Positions 49,699 through 62,831 of a stretch of 64,000 bases of DNA are shown in pieces. The stretch is taken from positions 11,658,001 to 11,722,000 of the forward strand of contig NC_079879.1 in NCBI RefSeq assembly GCF_029227915.1. Reading direction: 5' to 3'. Source of the stretch: Hydractinia symbiolongicarpus (taxonomy: Eukaryota > Cnidaria > Hydrozoa > Anthoathecata > Hydractiniidae). Each line of letters opens with the position of its first letter. Within the stretch, counting starts at the first letter, position 1. A program made the translations under genes and the position numbers. The notes beneath the pieces were generated by a model. That model was not told the DNA's origin, did not search any database, and saw nothing but the letters and a program-made list of their open reading frames with translations.

Positions 49699-51822
49699 TT
49701 AACTTTCGGAGTCGAGTTCCAAATGTACGTATGGAGTGGTTCCTCGGGATTCTGCGTGACACCTCACATGGTGATAAAAATTCATTCTTTTAGCTAAATG
49801 TTCCCGACCCCCAACCGAATCGAAAAATTTCGAAATTGACGAATACCGTAGAGATGATACATACCTTAAACTGAGGGACCTAGAAATAGTGTGAGTTTTT
49901 TTTTCTGTAACCTGTTCAACATTGCGTACAGAGGCCATAATGCGCGTGTTTTTATTGCTTATGGTGTTTATTCATTTGCTCGTGCTGCGCATGTGCGGGA
50001 ATTACTGAACACCTCGATGACACAGATAAACTGGGGAAGCGCTCAGAAAATAAAACTGGAATGACCGTGGTTAAAAAATCGCTTCAGTGTAATCAAAATA
50101 AAAGTAGGACTGTTCGTATTCTATCTACTTTGAGGAGACATCTCGGGTGAAATAAAGATGATCATCAAACAAACAATCCGTAAAGAGATACTGGAGTTAA
50201 TTCTTGCTGCTCGACAATGATGACTATACAGAGATTTTTAGGCAACAAATCCGTTAATTCAACAATTCTCTCAATGCACTCTTGCCTGCATAGCTTGTTA
50301 GTATTTGCTTAAGATTGCACATTAATTATCAGGAAGCGCGAACTTAGTACGACAAAGATGACTGTACTACAAGGCTTTTACTCATAAGAACGCACAACAT
50401 ACCAAGATACTTTATCAAACGTTCTTGACTTTCCCGATTTGAATTTTCAAAATGTTCTTAAATTGTTTTTAACTTTCTCCTTATTTTGTAAATTTTGAAC
50501 TTTAGAGGAGAATTTCAGTGCAACGATAAAAGAAGCTGTAACCTTCTCTAAAAACACCGGTATGCTTAGGGAAGACGTACTTTTCAAGACCTGGCCTGTC
50601 AAACGTTTGCGCAATGCAAGTTTTCCGATGAAAAACTGCAACGGGTGCTTGTCTGGACCGAGAAAACTGAGTGTACGATGTCCCTGCAGTCCCGCTGCGA
50701 TCATAATGATACTCAGTGCTTCCCAGCATTAACAAGGCCCTTAATCTTCTCAACATGATCTTAACTTTCGGAGTCGAGTTCCAAATGTACGTATGGAGTG
50801 GTTCCTCGGGATTCTGCGTGACACCTCACATGGTGAAAAAAATTCATTCTTTTAGCTAAATGTTCCCGACCCCCAACCGAATCGAAAAATTTCGAAATTG
50901 ACGAATACCGTAGAGATGATACATACCTTAAACTCAGGGACCTAGAAATAGTGTGAGTTTTTTTATCTGAAACCTGTTCAACATTGCGTACAGAGGCCAT
51001 AATGCGCGTGTTTTTATTGCTTATGGTGTTTATTCATTTGCTCGTGCTGCGCATGTGCGGGAATTACTGAACACCTCGATGACACAGATAAACTGGGGAA
51101 GCGCTCAGAAATTAAAACTGGAATGACCGTGGTTACAAAATCGCTTCAGTGTAATCAAAATAAAAGTAGGACTGTTCGTATTCTATCTACTTTGAGGAGA
51201 CATCTCGGGTGAAAAAAAGGTGATCATCAAACAAAAAATCCGTAAAGAGATACTGGAGTTACTTCCTGCTGCTCGACAATGATGACTATACAGAGATTTT
51301 TAGGCAAAAAATCCGTTAATTCAACAATTCTCTCAATGCACTCTTGCCTGCATAGCTTGTTAGTATTTGCTTAAGATTGCACATTAATTATCAGGAAGCG
51401 CGAACTTAGTACGACAAAGATGACTGTACTACAAGGCTTTTACTTATAAGAACGCACAACATACCAAGATACTTTATCAAACGTTCTTGACTTTCCCGAT
51501 TTGAATTTTCAAAATGTTCTTAAATTGTTTTTAACTTTCTCCTTATTTTGCAAATTTTGAACTTTAGAGAAGAATTTCAGTGCAACGATAAAAGACACTG
51601 TAACCTTCTCTAAAAACACCGGTATGCTTAGGGAAGACGTACTTTTCAAGACCTGGCCTGTCAAACGTTTGCGCAATGCAAGTTTTCCGATGAAAAACTG
51701 CAACGGGTGCTTGTCTGGACCGAGAAAACTGAGTGTACGATGTCCCTGCAGTCCCGCTGCGATCATAATGATACTCAGTGCTTCCCAGCATTGACAAGGC
51801 CCTTAATCTTCTCAACATGATC
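49699..51822. repeat. Two L units between element copies 1 and 2
   Basis: Unit starts are 49699 and 50761, each 1,062 bp. The first half of the 49699 unit recurs at 54993 (GTTTTTTTTTCTG, CAGAAAATAAAAC, GGTTAAAAAATCG, GTGAAATAAAG), an offset of 5,294 bp. Confidence 0.92.
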
Positions 51823-54800
51823 TTAACTTTCGGAGTCTAGTCCCAAATGTACGTATGGAGTGGTTCCTCGGGATTCTGCGTGACACCTCACATGGTGAAA
51901 AATATTCATTCTTTTAGCTAAATCTTCCCGACCCCCAACCGAATCGAAAAATAACGAAATTGACGAATACCGTAGAGATGATACATACCTTCACGGTCAT
52001 TTACGGCAGGAAAAAAAGTGTGCGCATGCGCCATTATTTGTTATCAAATTTTCTGCCGCAAGCGATTCATAATGGCCACCATCGCACGTGCTTTAAATTT
52101 CCCTTAAAAACAAATGTTTTTCGAGCCTCTGCGGTAGAGATCATCTCTTAAAAAGATTTTATTTTAGTAGAGCAGGCCTTGGACTATACAAAAACTCTGG
52201 ATTCCACTACCCGATCACTTTCACTTTTGTTGGGAGGAGACAGAAAGAATAGCAATGTTTTGTTCATAAAATTTTATATGTTGGTGGAAAATGAAGATAT
52301 TTGCCTTCCAACGCAAAGTCATGCTTTAAGACATGTGTTTCCTGAAAGCTGATAGCCTATTTTATCAAATAAAACCAGTGGTTTGTGGCTGCCACTTTTT
52401 TTCTGAAAGAAATTGGTCCTTGGAAATGACCTCAAGACTTCATAAATCGGTAAATATCATTATTTTAAATGAGAGTTGTGCACTCAATAAGATAAATATA
52501 AGCAATAAACCAGTGTTAGATGTGAAAAATGTTGCTTGTGGCTACCCCCTACCCTTTCACAGTCATGGTAAACACTTAATTAGGCGACGGTATGCTAATT
52601 AGGGCATACCACCTATTTAGACGACTCATTGTACCCTAGTTAGACCATATGTAACCTAGTTAAGACATTACAATATTTAATGGCTTCTCACACATTCCTA
52701 AAAAAAATCGCAAAAACACTTTGTTCAGAATGAATAGTCTACGCAACCATGATTCCAAAATTGTCACTCGTGCCTCGATATGCTCGCGCAAGTAAGAATT
52801 ATGTTAAAATGAAATATTACATGTCGCCTATTTAGGTGACGATAGTAAAATCCGCAATAATTTAATGAAGATATTCTTTCACAAAAAACGCAAAAAAAAG
52901 TATTTTTTTTAAGATGGATGTGGTAACAATTTGTTTTGTAACGTTTCTTTTTTATTCACATCCTGTTTTAACATCGTTAAAATCTTAGTCAAACAATACC
53001 ACGTTTTCGTCCGCCATATTTTTTTTCCTGTGGCGTCGATGGCTGAAATCCATTATTTAAAACAACAAATATGGCCACACAAGGGAAGTGGGCTGTACGA
53101 GGTTTGTACCCGGGGTCCATTGAATGTGACGGCTGGTCTGTTAAATTATTGAATTATAAAAGATTGAAAACAATTGCCACACATTGCACACGTGATTTTG
53201 GTAGCTTATATTGTACTTTCTGTTTGTTCACATTTTAGGGCACCAGTCCCAAATTGTTCTATGATACAAAACATGTTGGCACGATTTCATTGAAGTAATT
53301 TTGACCCAACAATTCACAATTTCAAGCGTCATTCAAACGTGATTTGCATGTGAAGATTTGTTGACAGAAGCGGTTAAAAAAAAAGATGGAACAATGATGA
53401 AACAGAGGAGCTTGTCGATTTGCTCGATTATCACTTTTTGTTGGATGCGTTTGAAATAAGAATATATTCGTTAAATACAGATTATGAATTGAAATAAAAA
53501 ATATTTGTAATAGCCTAATTTGTAAACTATTTTTATATAATTCAGATTGACTATCGTGGTGAAAAATCTCACGATTAAGGAATGGTTTAGGCTTAAATGT
53601 CTAAAAATGTGTGTGCTTTCGTTTAACACATATATAACTGTACAATTTTTTTCATTTGCAATCAGTTGCTAGTCTAACAACAACAACAATAATGATAAAC
53701 ATTTAAAATGTTTCTAGCCCAGAAAATCACAAAAACCTATTGTTAGTGGATTATTTCCATTGGGGTCCACTGAGTCTGAGTGAAGCTAGCTTTCTCACAT
53801 TTACGTTTAGTTTTAGCAGGCTTCTAGAAAACTAATCAAGACCAACCTTAGAGCTAGCTAAGGTTACAGGTCAGATGAATTTTTTTTTTTCCTTATAAAT
53901 TTAATTTTAGAAGTATAATAATTTACATTTCTAATAGTTGTCAACCATTTTTTTGTGAAAACGAAAGTGAAATGTATGGTGTAGAAAAGCTCAAAATTTT
54001 AGTAGTAAAAAAAGTGGCAGCTACTACCTAATACGATAGAACGCTCGATAAGGGATACATACAAACAGGAAAAGTAATTTTTAGGCAAAACCTTGCGTCA
54101 GAATGTTGTACAAGAGTAATCCTGTACTGGTAAATTGTGAACTAGCCATCCGGGCTTTTGTGGACCTTACCGTCTGTTTAGGCTGCCCCGGGTCGCAACC
54201 AGAGGGGAAATAGTAGTCTATGGTCATCCTTCTTTAGTTTTAAAAGAAAAAAATGTTAAATTTTCTTTTATTGGGGGCAACTAAAACAAGATAATAGAGA
54301 GTGAGGTCAATATCGATAACGTCATAATCTTATGCCGTAGGCGCTTTTTTTAAAAAATTTTTGGCGCATGCGCACACTTTATTTCCTTAAAATCGCGGTT
54401 TTGAACGACCGTGACCTTAAACTCAGGGACCTAGAAATAGTGTGAGTTTTTTTATCTGTAACCTGTTCAACATTGCCTACAGAGGCCATAATGTGCGTGT
54501 TTTTATTGCTTATGGTGTTGATTCATTTGCTCGTGCTGCGCATGTGCGAGAATTACTGTCATAAGAACGCTTAGCATGCCAAAATACCTCAGCACACGTT
54601 GCTAACTTTCCCGATTTCAAATTTCAAAATGTTCACAAGTTGTTTAAAACTTTATTCCTATTTTGCCAGTTTTGAACTTTAAAGGAGAAATTCAGTGCAA
54701 CGCTAAAAGAAGCAGAAATCTTTGACCATCCTTGGGACTGCTGCAGAAGCAAGGTAAAACTTGTAAGCAGTAACCTTCTCTAGGAACACGGGTATGCTTA

Positions 54801-54992
54801 GGAAAGACGTGCTTTTTAAGACCTGTCCTGTGTCAGGAATGCTCAATCCAAGATTTCCGATGGAAAACTGCAACGGGTTTTTGTCTGGACTGAGAAAACT
54901 GAGTCTACGGTGTCCGTGCAGTACCAACGCATTCATAATGATACTCAGTGCTTCCCAGTATTGACAAGGCCTTTAATCTTCTCAACATGATC
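51823..54992. repeat. S unit enlarged to 3,170 bp by the second element copy
   Basis: It has the same structure and the same interruption point, 169 bp after the unit start, as the unit at 46529. Confidence 0.93.
51992..54413. mobile_element. Non-autonomous TIR DNA transposon, copy 2 (complete, 2,422 bp)
   Basis: Its length and ends are identical to copy 1, with ACCTT at 51987-51991 and 54414-54418. By eye only a handful of substitutions separate the two, for example A/G at 47181 versus 52475, a G-to-T at 52566, and CTTG versus TTTG in the AT-rich middle. The insertion site is the same base of the host repeat, so this copy arose by duplication of the occupied unit and not by a second transposition. 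Confidence 0.88.
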
Positions 54993-56054
54993 TTAACTTT
55001 CGGAGTCGAGTTCCAAATGTACGTATGGAGTGGTTCCTCGGGATTCTGCGTGACACCTCACATGGTGATAAAAATTCATTCTTTTAGCTAAATGTTCCCG
55101 ACCCCCAACCGAATCGAAAAATTTCGAAATTGACGAATACCGTAGAGATGATACATACCTTAAACTGAGGGACCTAGAAATAGTGTGAGTTTTTTTTTCT
55201 GTAACCTGTTCAACATTGCGTACAGAGGCCATAATGCGCGTGTTTTTATTGCTTATGGTGTTTATTCATTTGCTCGTGCTGCGCATGTGCGGGAATTACT
55301 GAACACCTCGATGACACAGATAAACTGGGGAAGCGCTCAGAAAATAAAACTGGAATGACCGTGGTTAAAAAATCGCTTCAGTGTAATCAAAATAAAAGTA
55401 GGACTGTTCGTATTCTATCTACTTTGAGGAGACATCTCGGGTGAAATAAAGATGATCATCAAACAAACAATCCGTAAAGAGATACTGGAGTTAATTCTTG
55501 CTGCTCGACAATGATGACTATACAGAGATTTTTAGGCAACAAATCCGTTAATTCAACAATTCTCTCAATGCACTCTTGCCTGCATAGCTTGTTAGTATTT
55601 GCTTTGGATTGCACCTTAATTATCAGGAAGCGCGAACTTAGTACGACAAAGATGACTGTACTACAAGGCTTTTACTCATAAGAACGCTCAACATACCAAG
55701 ATACTTCATCAAACGTTCTTGACTTTCCCGATTTGAATTTTCAAAATGTTCTTAAATTGTTTTTAACTTTCTCCTTATTTTGCAAATTTTGAACTTTAGA
55801 GGAGAATTTCAGTGCAACGATAAAAGAAGCTGCAACCTTCTCTGAAAACACGGGTATGCTTAGGGAAGACGTACTTTTCAAGACCTGGCCTGTCAAACGT
55901 TTGCGCAATGCAAGTTTTCCGATGAAAAACTGCAACGGGTGCTTGTCTGGACCGAGAAAACTGAGTGTACGATGTCCCTGCAGTCCCGTTGCGATCATAA
56001 TGATACTCAGTGCTTCCCAGCATTGACAAGGCCCTTAATCTTCTCAACATGATC
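54993..56054. repeat. L unit between element copies 2 and 3
   Basis: The first two thirds match the 49699 unit closely. The 3' part changes near 55604 (GCTTTGGATTGCACC) to a form with TCTGAAAACACGGG and AAAGAAGCTGCAACC, similar to 59225. The unit is therefore a fusion of two L lineages. Confidence 0.9.
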
Positions 56055-59000
56055 TTAACTTTCGGAGTCTAGTCCCAAATGTACGTATGGAGTGGTTCCT
56101 CGGGATTCTGCGTGACACCTCACATGGTGAAAAATATTCATTCTTTTAGCTAAATCTTCCCGACCCCCAACCGAATCGAAAAATAACGAAATTGACGAAT
56201 ACCGTAGAGATGATACATACCTTCACGGTCATTTACGGCAGGAAAAAAAGTGTGCGCATGCGCCATTATTTGTTATCAAATTTTCTGCCGCAAGCGATTC
56301 ATAATGGCCACCATCGCACGTGCTTTAAATTTCCCTTAAAAACAAATGTTTTTCGAGCCTCTGCGGTAGAGATCATCTCTTAAAAAGATTTTATTTTAGT
56401 AGAGCAGGCCTTGGACTATACAAAAACTCTGGATTCCACTACCCGATCACTTTCACTTTTGTTGGGAGGAGACAGAAAGAATAGCAATGTTTTGTTCATA
56501 AAATTTTATATGTTGGTGGAAAATGAAGATATTTGCCTTCCAACGCAAAGTCATGCTTTAAGACATGTGTTTCCTGAAAGCTGATAGCCTATTTTATCAA
56601 ATAAAACCAGTGGTTTGTGGCTGCCACTTTTTTTCTGAAAGAAATTGGTCCTTGGAAATGACCTCAAGACTTCATAAATCGGTAAATATCATTATTTTAA
56701 ATGAGAGTTGTGCACTCAATAAGATAAATATAAGCAATAAACCAGTGTTAGATGTGAAAAATGTTGCTTGTGGCTACCCCCTACCCTTTCACAGTCAGGG
56801 TAAACACTTAATTAGGCGACGGTATGCTAATTAGGGCATACCACCTATTTAGACGACTCATTGTACCCTAGTTAGACCATATGTAACCTAGTTAAGACAT
56901 TACAATATTTAATGGCTTCTCACACATTCCTAAAAAAAATCGCAAAAACACTTTGTTCAGAATGAATAGTCTACGCAACCATGATTCCAAAATTGTCACT
57001 CGTGCCTCGATATGCTCGCGCAAGTAAGAATTATGTTAAAATGAAATATTACATGTCGCCTATTTAGGTGACGATAGTAAAATCCGCAATAATTTAATGA
57101 AGATATTCTTTCACAAAAAACGCAAAAAAAAGTATTTTTTTTAAGATGGATGTGGTAACAATTTGTTTTGTAACGTTTCTTTTTTATTCACATCCTGTTT
57201 TAACATCGTTAAAATCTTAGTCAAACAATACCACGTTTTCGTCCGCCATATTTTTTTTCCTGTGGCGTCGATGGCTGAAATCCATTATTTAAAACAACAA
57301 ATATGGCCACACAAGGGAAGTGGGCTGTACGAGGTTTGTACCCGGGGTCCATTGAATGTGACGGCTGGTCTGTTAAATTATTGAATTATAAAAGATTGAA
57401 AACAATTGCCACACATTGCACACGTGATTTTGGTAGCTTATATTGTACTTTCTGTTTGTTCACATTTTAGGGCACCAGTCCCAAATTGTTCTATGATACA
57501 AAACATGTTGGCACGATTTCATTGAAGTAATTTTGACCCAACAATTCACAATTTCAAGCGTCATTCAAACGTGATTTGCATGTGAAGATTTGTTGACAGA
57601 AGCGGTTAAAAAAAAAGATGGAACAATGATGAAACAGAGGAGCTTGTCGATTTGCTCGATTACCACTTTTTGTTGGATGCGTTTGAAATAAGAATATATT
57701 CGTTAAATACAGATTATGAATTGAAATAAAAAATACTTGTAATAGCCTAATTTGTAAACTATTTTTATATAATTCAGATTGACTATCGTGGTGAAAAATC
57801 TCACGATTAAGGAATGGTCTAGGCTTAAATGTCTAAAAATGTGTGTGCTTTCGTTTAACACATATATAACTGTACAATTTTTTTCATTTGCAATCAGTTG
57901 CTAGTCTAACAACAACAACAATAATGATAAACATTTAAAATGTTTCTAGCCCAGAAAATCACAAAAACCTATTGTTAGTGGATTATTTCCATTGGGGTCC
58001 ACTGAGTCTGAGTGAAGCTAGCTTTCTCACATTTACGTTTAGTTTTAGCAGGCTTCTAGAAAACTAATCAAGACCAACCTTAGAGCTAGCTAAGGTTACA
58101 GATCAGATGAATTTTTTTTTTTCCTTATAAATTTAATTTTAGAAGTATAATAATTTACATTTCTAATAGTTGTCAACCATTTTTTTGTGAAAACGAAAGT
58201 GAAATGTATGGTGTAGAAAAGCTCAAAATTTTAGTAGTAAAAAAAGTGGCAGCTACTACCTAATACGATAGAACGCTCGATAAGGGATACATACAAACAG
58301 GAAAAGTAATTTTTAGGCAAAACCTTGCGTCAGAATGTTGTACAAGAGTTATCCTGTACTGGTAAATTGTGAACTAGCCATCCGGGCTTTTGTGGACCTT
58401 GCCGTCTGTTTAGGCTGCCCCAGGTCGCAACCAAAGGGGAAATAGTAGTCTATGGTCATCCTTCTTTAGTTTTAAAAGAAAAAAATGTTAAATTTTCTTT
58501 TATTGGGGGCAACTAAAACAAGATAATAGAGAGTGAGGTCAATATCGATAACGTCATAATCTTATGCCGTAGGCGCTTTTTTTAAAAAATTTTTGGCGCA
58601 TGCGCACACTTTATTTCCTTAAAATCGCGGTTTTGAACGACCGTGACCTTAAACTCAGGGACCTAGAAATAGTGTGAGTTTTTTTATCTGTAACCTGTTC
58701 AACATTGCCTACAAAGGCCATAATGTGCGTGTTTTTATTGCTTATGGTGTTGATTCATTTGCTCGTGCTGCGCATGTGCGAGAATTACTGTCATAAGAAC
58801 GCTTAGCATGCCAAAATACCTCAGCACACGTTGCTAACTTTCCCGATTTCAAATTTCAAAATGTTCACAAGTTGTTTAAAACTTTATTCCTATTTTGCCA
58901 GTTTTGAACTTTAAAGGAGAAATTCAGTGCAACGCTAAAAGAAGCAGAAATCTTTGACCATCCTTGGGACTGCTGCAGAAGCAAGGTAAAACTTGTAAGC

Positions 59001-59224
59001 AGTAACCTTCTCTAGGAACACGGGTATGCTTAGGAAAGACGTGCTTTTTAAGACCTGTCCTGTGTCAGGAATGCTCAATCCAAGATTTCCGATGGAAAAC
59101 TGCAACGGGTTTTTGTCTGGACTGAGAAAACTGAGTCTACGGTGTCTGTGCAGTACCAACGCATTCATAATGATACTCAGTGCTTCCCAGTATTGACAAG
59201 GCCTTTAATCTTCTCAACATGATC
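56055..59224. repeat. S unit enlarged to 3,170 bp by the third element copy
   Basis: It is organised like the units at 46529 and 51823. The S tail reads CCTACAAAGGCC and GGTGTCTGTGCAG, small differences from the two earlier copies. Confidence 0.93.
56224..58645. mobile_element. Non-autonomous TIR DNA transposon, copy 3 (complete, 2,422 bp)
   Basis: It has the same length, ends and ACCTT flanks as copies 1 and 2. Private substitutions visible by eye include ATTACCACTT, AATGGTCTAGG, ACAGATCAG, GAGTTATCC, CTTGCCGTC and CCCCAGGTCG. It carries several private differences from copies 1 and 2. Confidence 0.88.
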
Positions 59225-60286
59225 TTAACTTTCGGAGTCGAGTTCCAAATGTACGTATGGAGTGGTTCCTCGGGATTCTGCGTGACACCTCACATGGTGA
59301 TAAAAATTCATTCTTTTAGCTAAATGTTCCCGACCCCCAACCGAATCGAAAAATTTCGAAATTGACGAATACCGTAGAGATGATACATACCTTAAACTGA
59401 GGGACCTAGAAATAGTGTGAGTTTTTTTTTCTGTAACCTGTTCAACATTGCGTACAGAGGCCATAATGCGCGTGTTTTTATTGCTTATGGTGTTTATTCA
59501 TTTGCTCGTGCTGCGCACGTGCGGGAATTACTGAACACCTCGATGACACAGATAAACTGGGGAAGCGCTCAGAAATTAAAATTGGAATGACCGTGGTTAC
59601 AAAATCGCTGCAGTGTAATCAAAATAAAAGTAGGACTGTTCGTATTCTATCTACTTTGAGGAGACATCTCGGGTGAAATAAAGATGATCATCAAACAAAC
59701 AATCCGTAAAGAGATACTGGAGTTAATTCTTGCTGCTCGACAATGATGACTATACAGAGATTTTTAGGCAACAAATCCGTTAATTCAACAATTCTCTCAA
59801 TGCACTCTTGCCTGCATAGCTTGTTAGTATTTGCTTAGGATTGCACCTTAATTATCAGGAAGCGCGAACTTAGTACGACAAAGATGACTGTACTACAAGG
59901 CTTTTACTCATAAGAACGCTCAACATACCAAGATACTTCATCAAACGTTCTTGACTTTCCCGATTTGAATTTTCAAAATGTTCTTAAATTGTTTTTAACT
60001 TTCTCCTTATTTTGCAAATTTTGAACTTTAGAGGAGAATTTCAGTGCAACGATAAAAGAAGCTGCAACCTTCTCTGAAAACACGGGTATGCTTAGGGAAG
60101 ACGTAATGTTCAAGACATGGTCTGTCAAACGTTTGCGCAATGCAAGTTTTCCGATGAAAAACTGCAACGGGTGCTTGTCTGGACCGAGAAAACTGAGTCT
60201 ACGATGTCCGCGCAGTACCGACGCATTCATAATGATACTCAGTGCTTCCCAGTATTGACAAGGCCTTTAATCTTCTCAACATGATC
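59225..60286. repeat. L unit with a mosaic 3' end
   Basis: The L body runs to about 60190 and then takes S-type sequence (TCTACGATGTCCGCGCAG). It also has private changes (GACGTAATGTTCAAGACATGG, CGCTGCAGTG) not seen in its neighbours. Confidence 0.9.
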
Positions 60287-61770
60287 TTAACTTTCGGAGT
60301 CGAGTTCCAAATGTACGTATGGAGTGGTTCCTCGGGATTCTGCATGACACCTCACATGGTGAAAAATATTCATTCTTTTGCTAAATCTTCCCGACGCCCA
60401 ACCGAATCGAAAAATAACGAAATTGACGAATACCGTAGAGATGACACATACCTCAAACTCAGGGACCTAGAAATAGTGTGAGTTTTTTTATCTGTAACCT
60501 GTTCAACATTGCCTACAGAGGCCATAATGTGCGTGTTTTAATTGCTTATGGTGTTGATTCATTTGCTCGTGCTGCGCATGTGCGAGAATTACTGTCATAA
60601 GAACGCTTAGCATGCCAAAATACCTCAGCACACGTTGTTAACTTTCCCGATTTCAAATTTCAAAATGTTCACAAGTTGTTTAAAACTTTATTCCTATTTT
60701 GCCAGTTTTGAACTTTAAAAGAGAAATTCAGTGCAACGCTAAAAGAAGCAGAAATCTTTGACCATCCTTGGGACTGCTGCAGAAGCAAGGTAAAACTTGT
60801 AAGCACTAAACTTCTCTAGGAACACGGGTATGCTTAGGAAAGACGTGCTTTTTAAGACCTGTCCTGTGTGAGGAATGCCCAATCCAAGATTTCCGATGGA
60901 AAACTGCAACGGGTGTTTGTCTGGACTGAGAAAACTATGTCTACGATGTCCGCGCAGTACCGACGCATTCATAATGATACTCAGTGCTTCCCAGTATTGA
61001 CAAGGCCTTTAATCTTCTCAACATGATCCTAACTTTCGGAGTCGAGTTCAAAATGTACGTATGGAGTGGTTCCTCGGGATTCTGCGTGACACCTCACATG
61101 GTGAAAAATATTCATTCTTTTAGCTAAATCTTCCCGACCCCCAACTGAATCTAAAAATAACGAAATTGACGAATACCGTAGAGATGATACATACCTTAAA
61201 CTCAGGGACCTAGAAATAGTGTGAGTTTTTTATCTGTAACCTGTTCAACATTGCCTACAGAGGCCATAATGTGCGTGTTTTTATTGCTTATGGTGTTGAT
61301 TCATTTGCTCGTGCTGCGCATGTGCGCGAATTACTGTCATAAGAACGCTTAGCATGCCAAAATACCTCAGCACACGTTGTTAACTTTCCCGATTTTAAAT
61401 TTCAAAATGTTCACAAGTTGTTTAAAACTTTATTCCTATTTTGCCAGTTTTGAACTTTAAAGGAGAAATTCAGTGCAACGCTAAAAGAAGCAGAAATCTT
61501 TGACCATCCTTGGGACTGCTGCAGAAGCAAGGTAAAACTTGTAAGCAGTAACCTTCTCTAGGAACACGGGTATGCTTAGGAATGACGTGCTTTTAAAGAC
61601 CTGTCCTGTGTGAGGAATGCCCAATCCAAGATTTCCGATGGAAAACTGCAACGGGTGTTTGTCTGGACTGAGAAAACTGAGTCTACGATGTACGCGCAGT
61701 ACCGACGCATTTATAATGATACTCAGTGCTTCCCAATATTGACAAGGCCTTTAATCTTCTCAACATGATC
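60287..61770. repeat. Two S units without the element
   Basis: Unit starts are 60287 and 61029, each 742 bp. The first has CTTTTGCTAAATC instead of CTTTTAGCTAAATC, a 1-bp loss that joins two plus-strand frames into 79 codons. The second has a shortened T-run. Neither carries the insertion at its expected site (about 60454 and 61197). Confidence 0.9.
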
Positions 61771-62831
61771 TTAACTTTCGGAGTCGAGTTTCAAATGTAC
61801 GTATGGAGTGGTTCCTCGGGATTCTGCGTGACACCTCACATGGTGAAAAAAATTCATTCTTTTAGCTAAATGTTCCCGACCCCCAACCGAATCGAAAAAT
61901 TTCAAAATTGACGAATACCGTAGAGATGATACATACCTTAAACTCAGGGACCTAGAATTAGTGTGAGTTTTTTTATCTGTAACCTGTTCAACATTGCGTA
62001 CAGAGGCCATAATGCGCGTGTTTTTATTGCTTATGGTGTTTATTCATTTGCTCATGCTGCGCATGTGCGGGAATTACTGAACACTCCGATGACACAGATA
62101 AACTGTGGAAGCGCTCAGAAATTAAAACTGGAATGACCGTGGTTACAAAATCGCTTCAGTGTAATCAAAATAAAAGTAGGACTGTTCGTATTCTATCTAC
62201 TTTGAGGAGACATCTCGGGTGAAAAAAAGATGATAATCAAACAAACAATCCGTAAAGAGATACTGGAGTTACTTCTTGCTGCTCGACAATGATGACTATA
62301 CAGACATTTTTAGGCAACAAATCCGTTAATTCAACAATTCTCTCAATGCACTCTTGCCTGCATAGCTTGTTAGTATTTGCTTAAGATTGCACCTTAATTA
62401 TCAGGAAGCGCGAACTTAGTACGACAAAGATGACTGTACTACAAAGCTTTTACTCATAAGAACGCTCAACATACCAAGATACTTCATCAAACGTTCTTGA
62501 CTTTCCCGATTTGAATTTTCAAAATGTTCTTAAATTGTTTTTAACTTTCTCCTTATTTTGCAAATTTTGAACTTTAGAGGAGAATTTCAGTGCAACGATA
62601 AAAGAAGCTGTAACCTTCTCTAAAAACACGGGTATGCTTAGGGAAGACGTACTTTTCAAGACCTGCCTGTCAAACGTTTGCGCAATGCAAGATTTCCGAT
62701 GAAAAAATGCAACGGGTGCTTGTCTGGACCGAGAAAACTGAGTGTACGATGTCCCTGCAGTCCCGTTGCGATCATAATGATACTCAGTGCTTCCCAGCAT
62801 TGACAAGGCCCTTAATCTTCTCAACATGATC
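61771..62831. repeat. L unit before the fourth element copy
   Basis: This L unit is 1,061 bp. A 1-bp deletion (AAGACCTGCCTGTC, about 62660) separates it from other L copies. The end (CCCGTTGCGATC) matches the L unit at 54993, which likewise precedes an element copy. Confidence 0.9.
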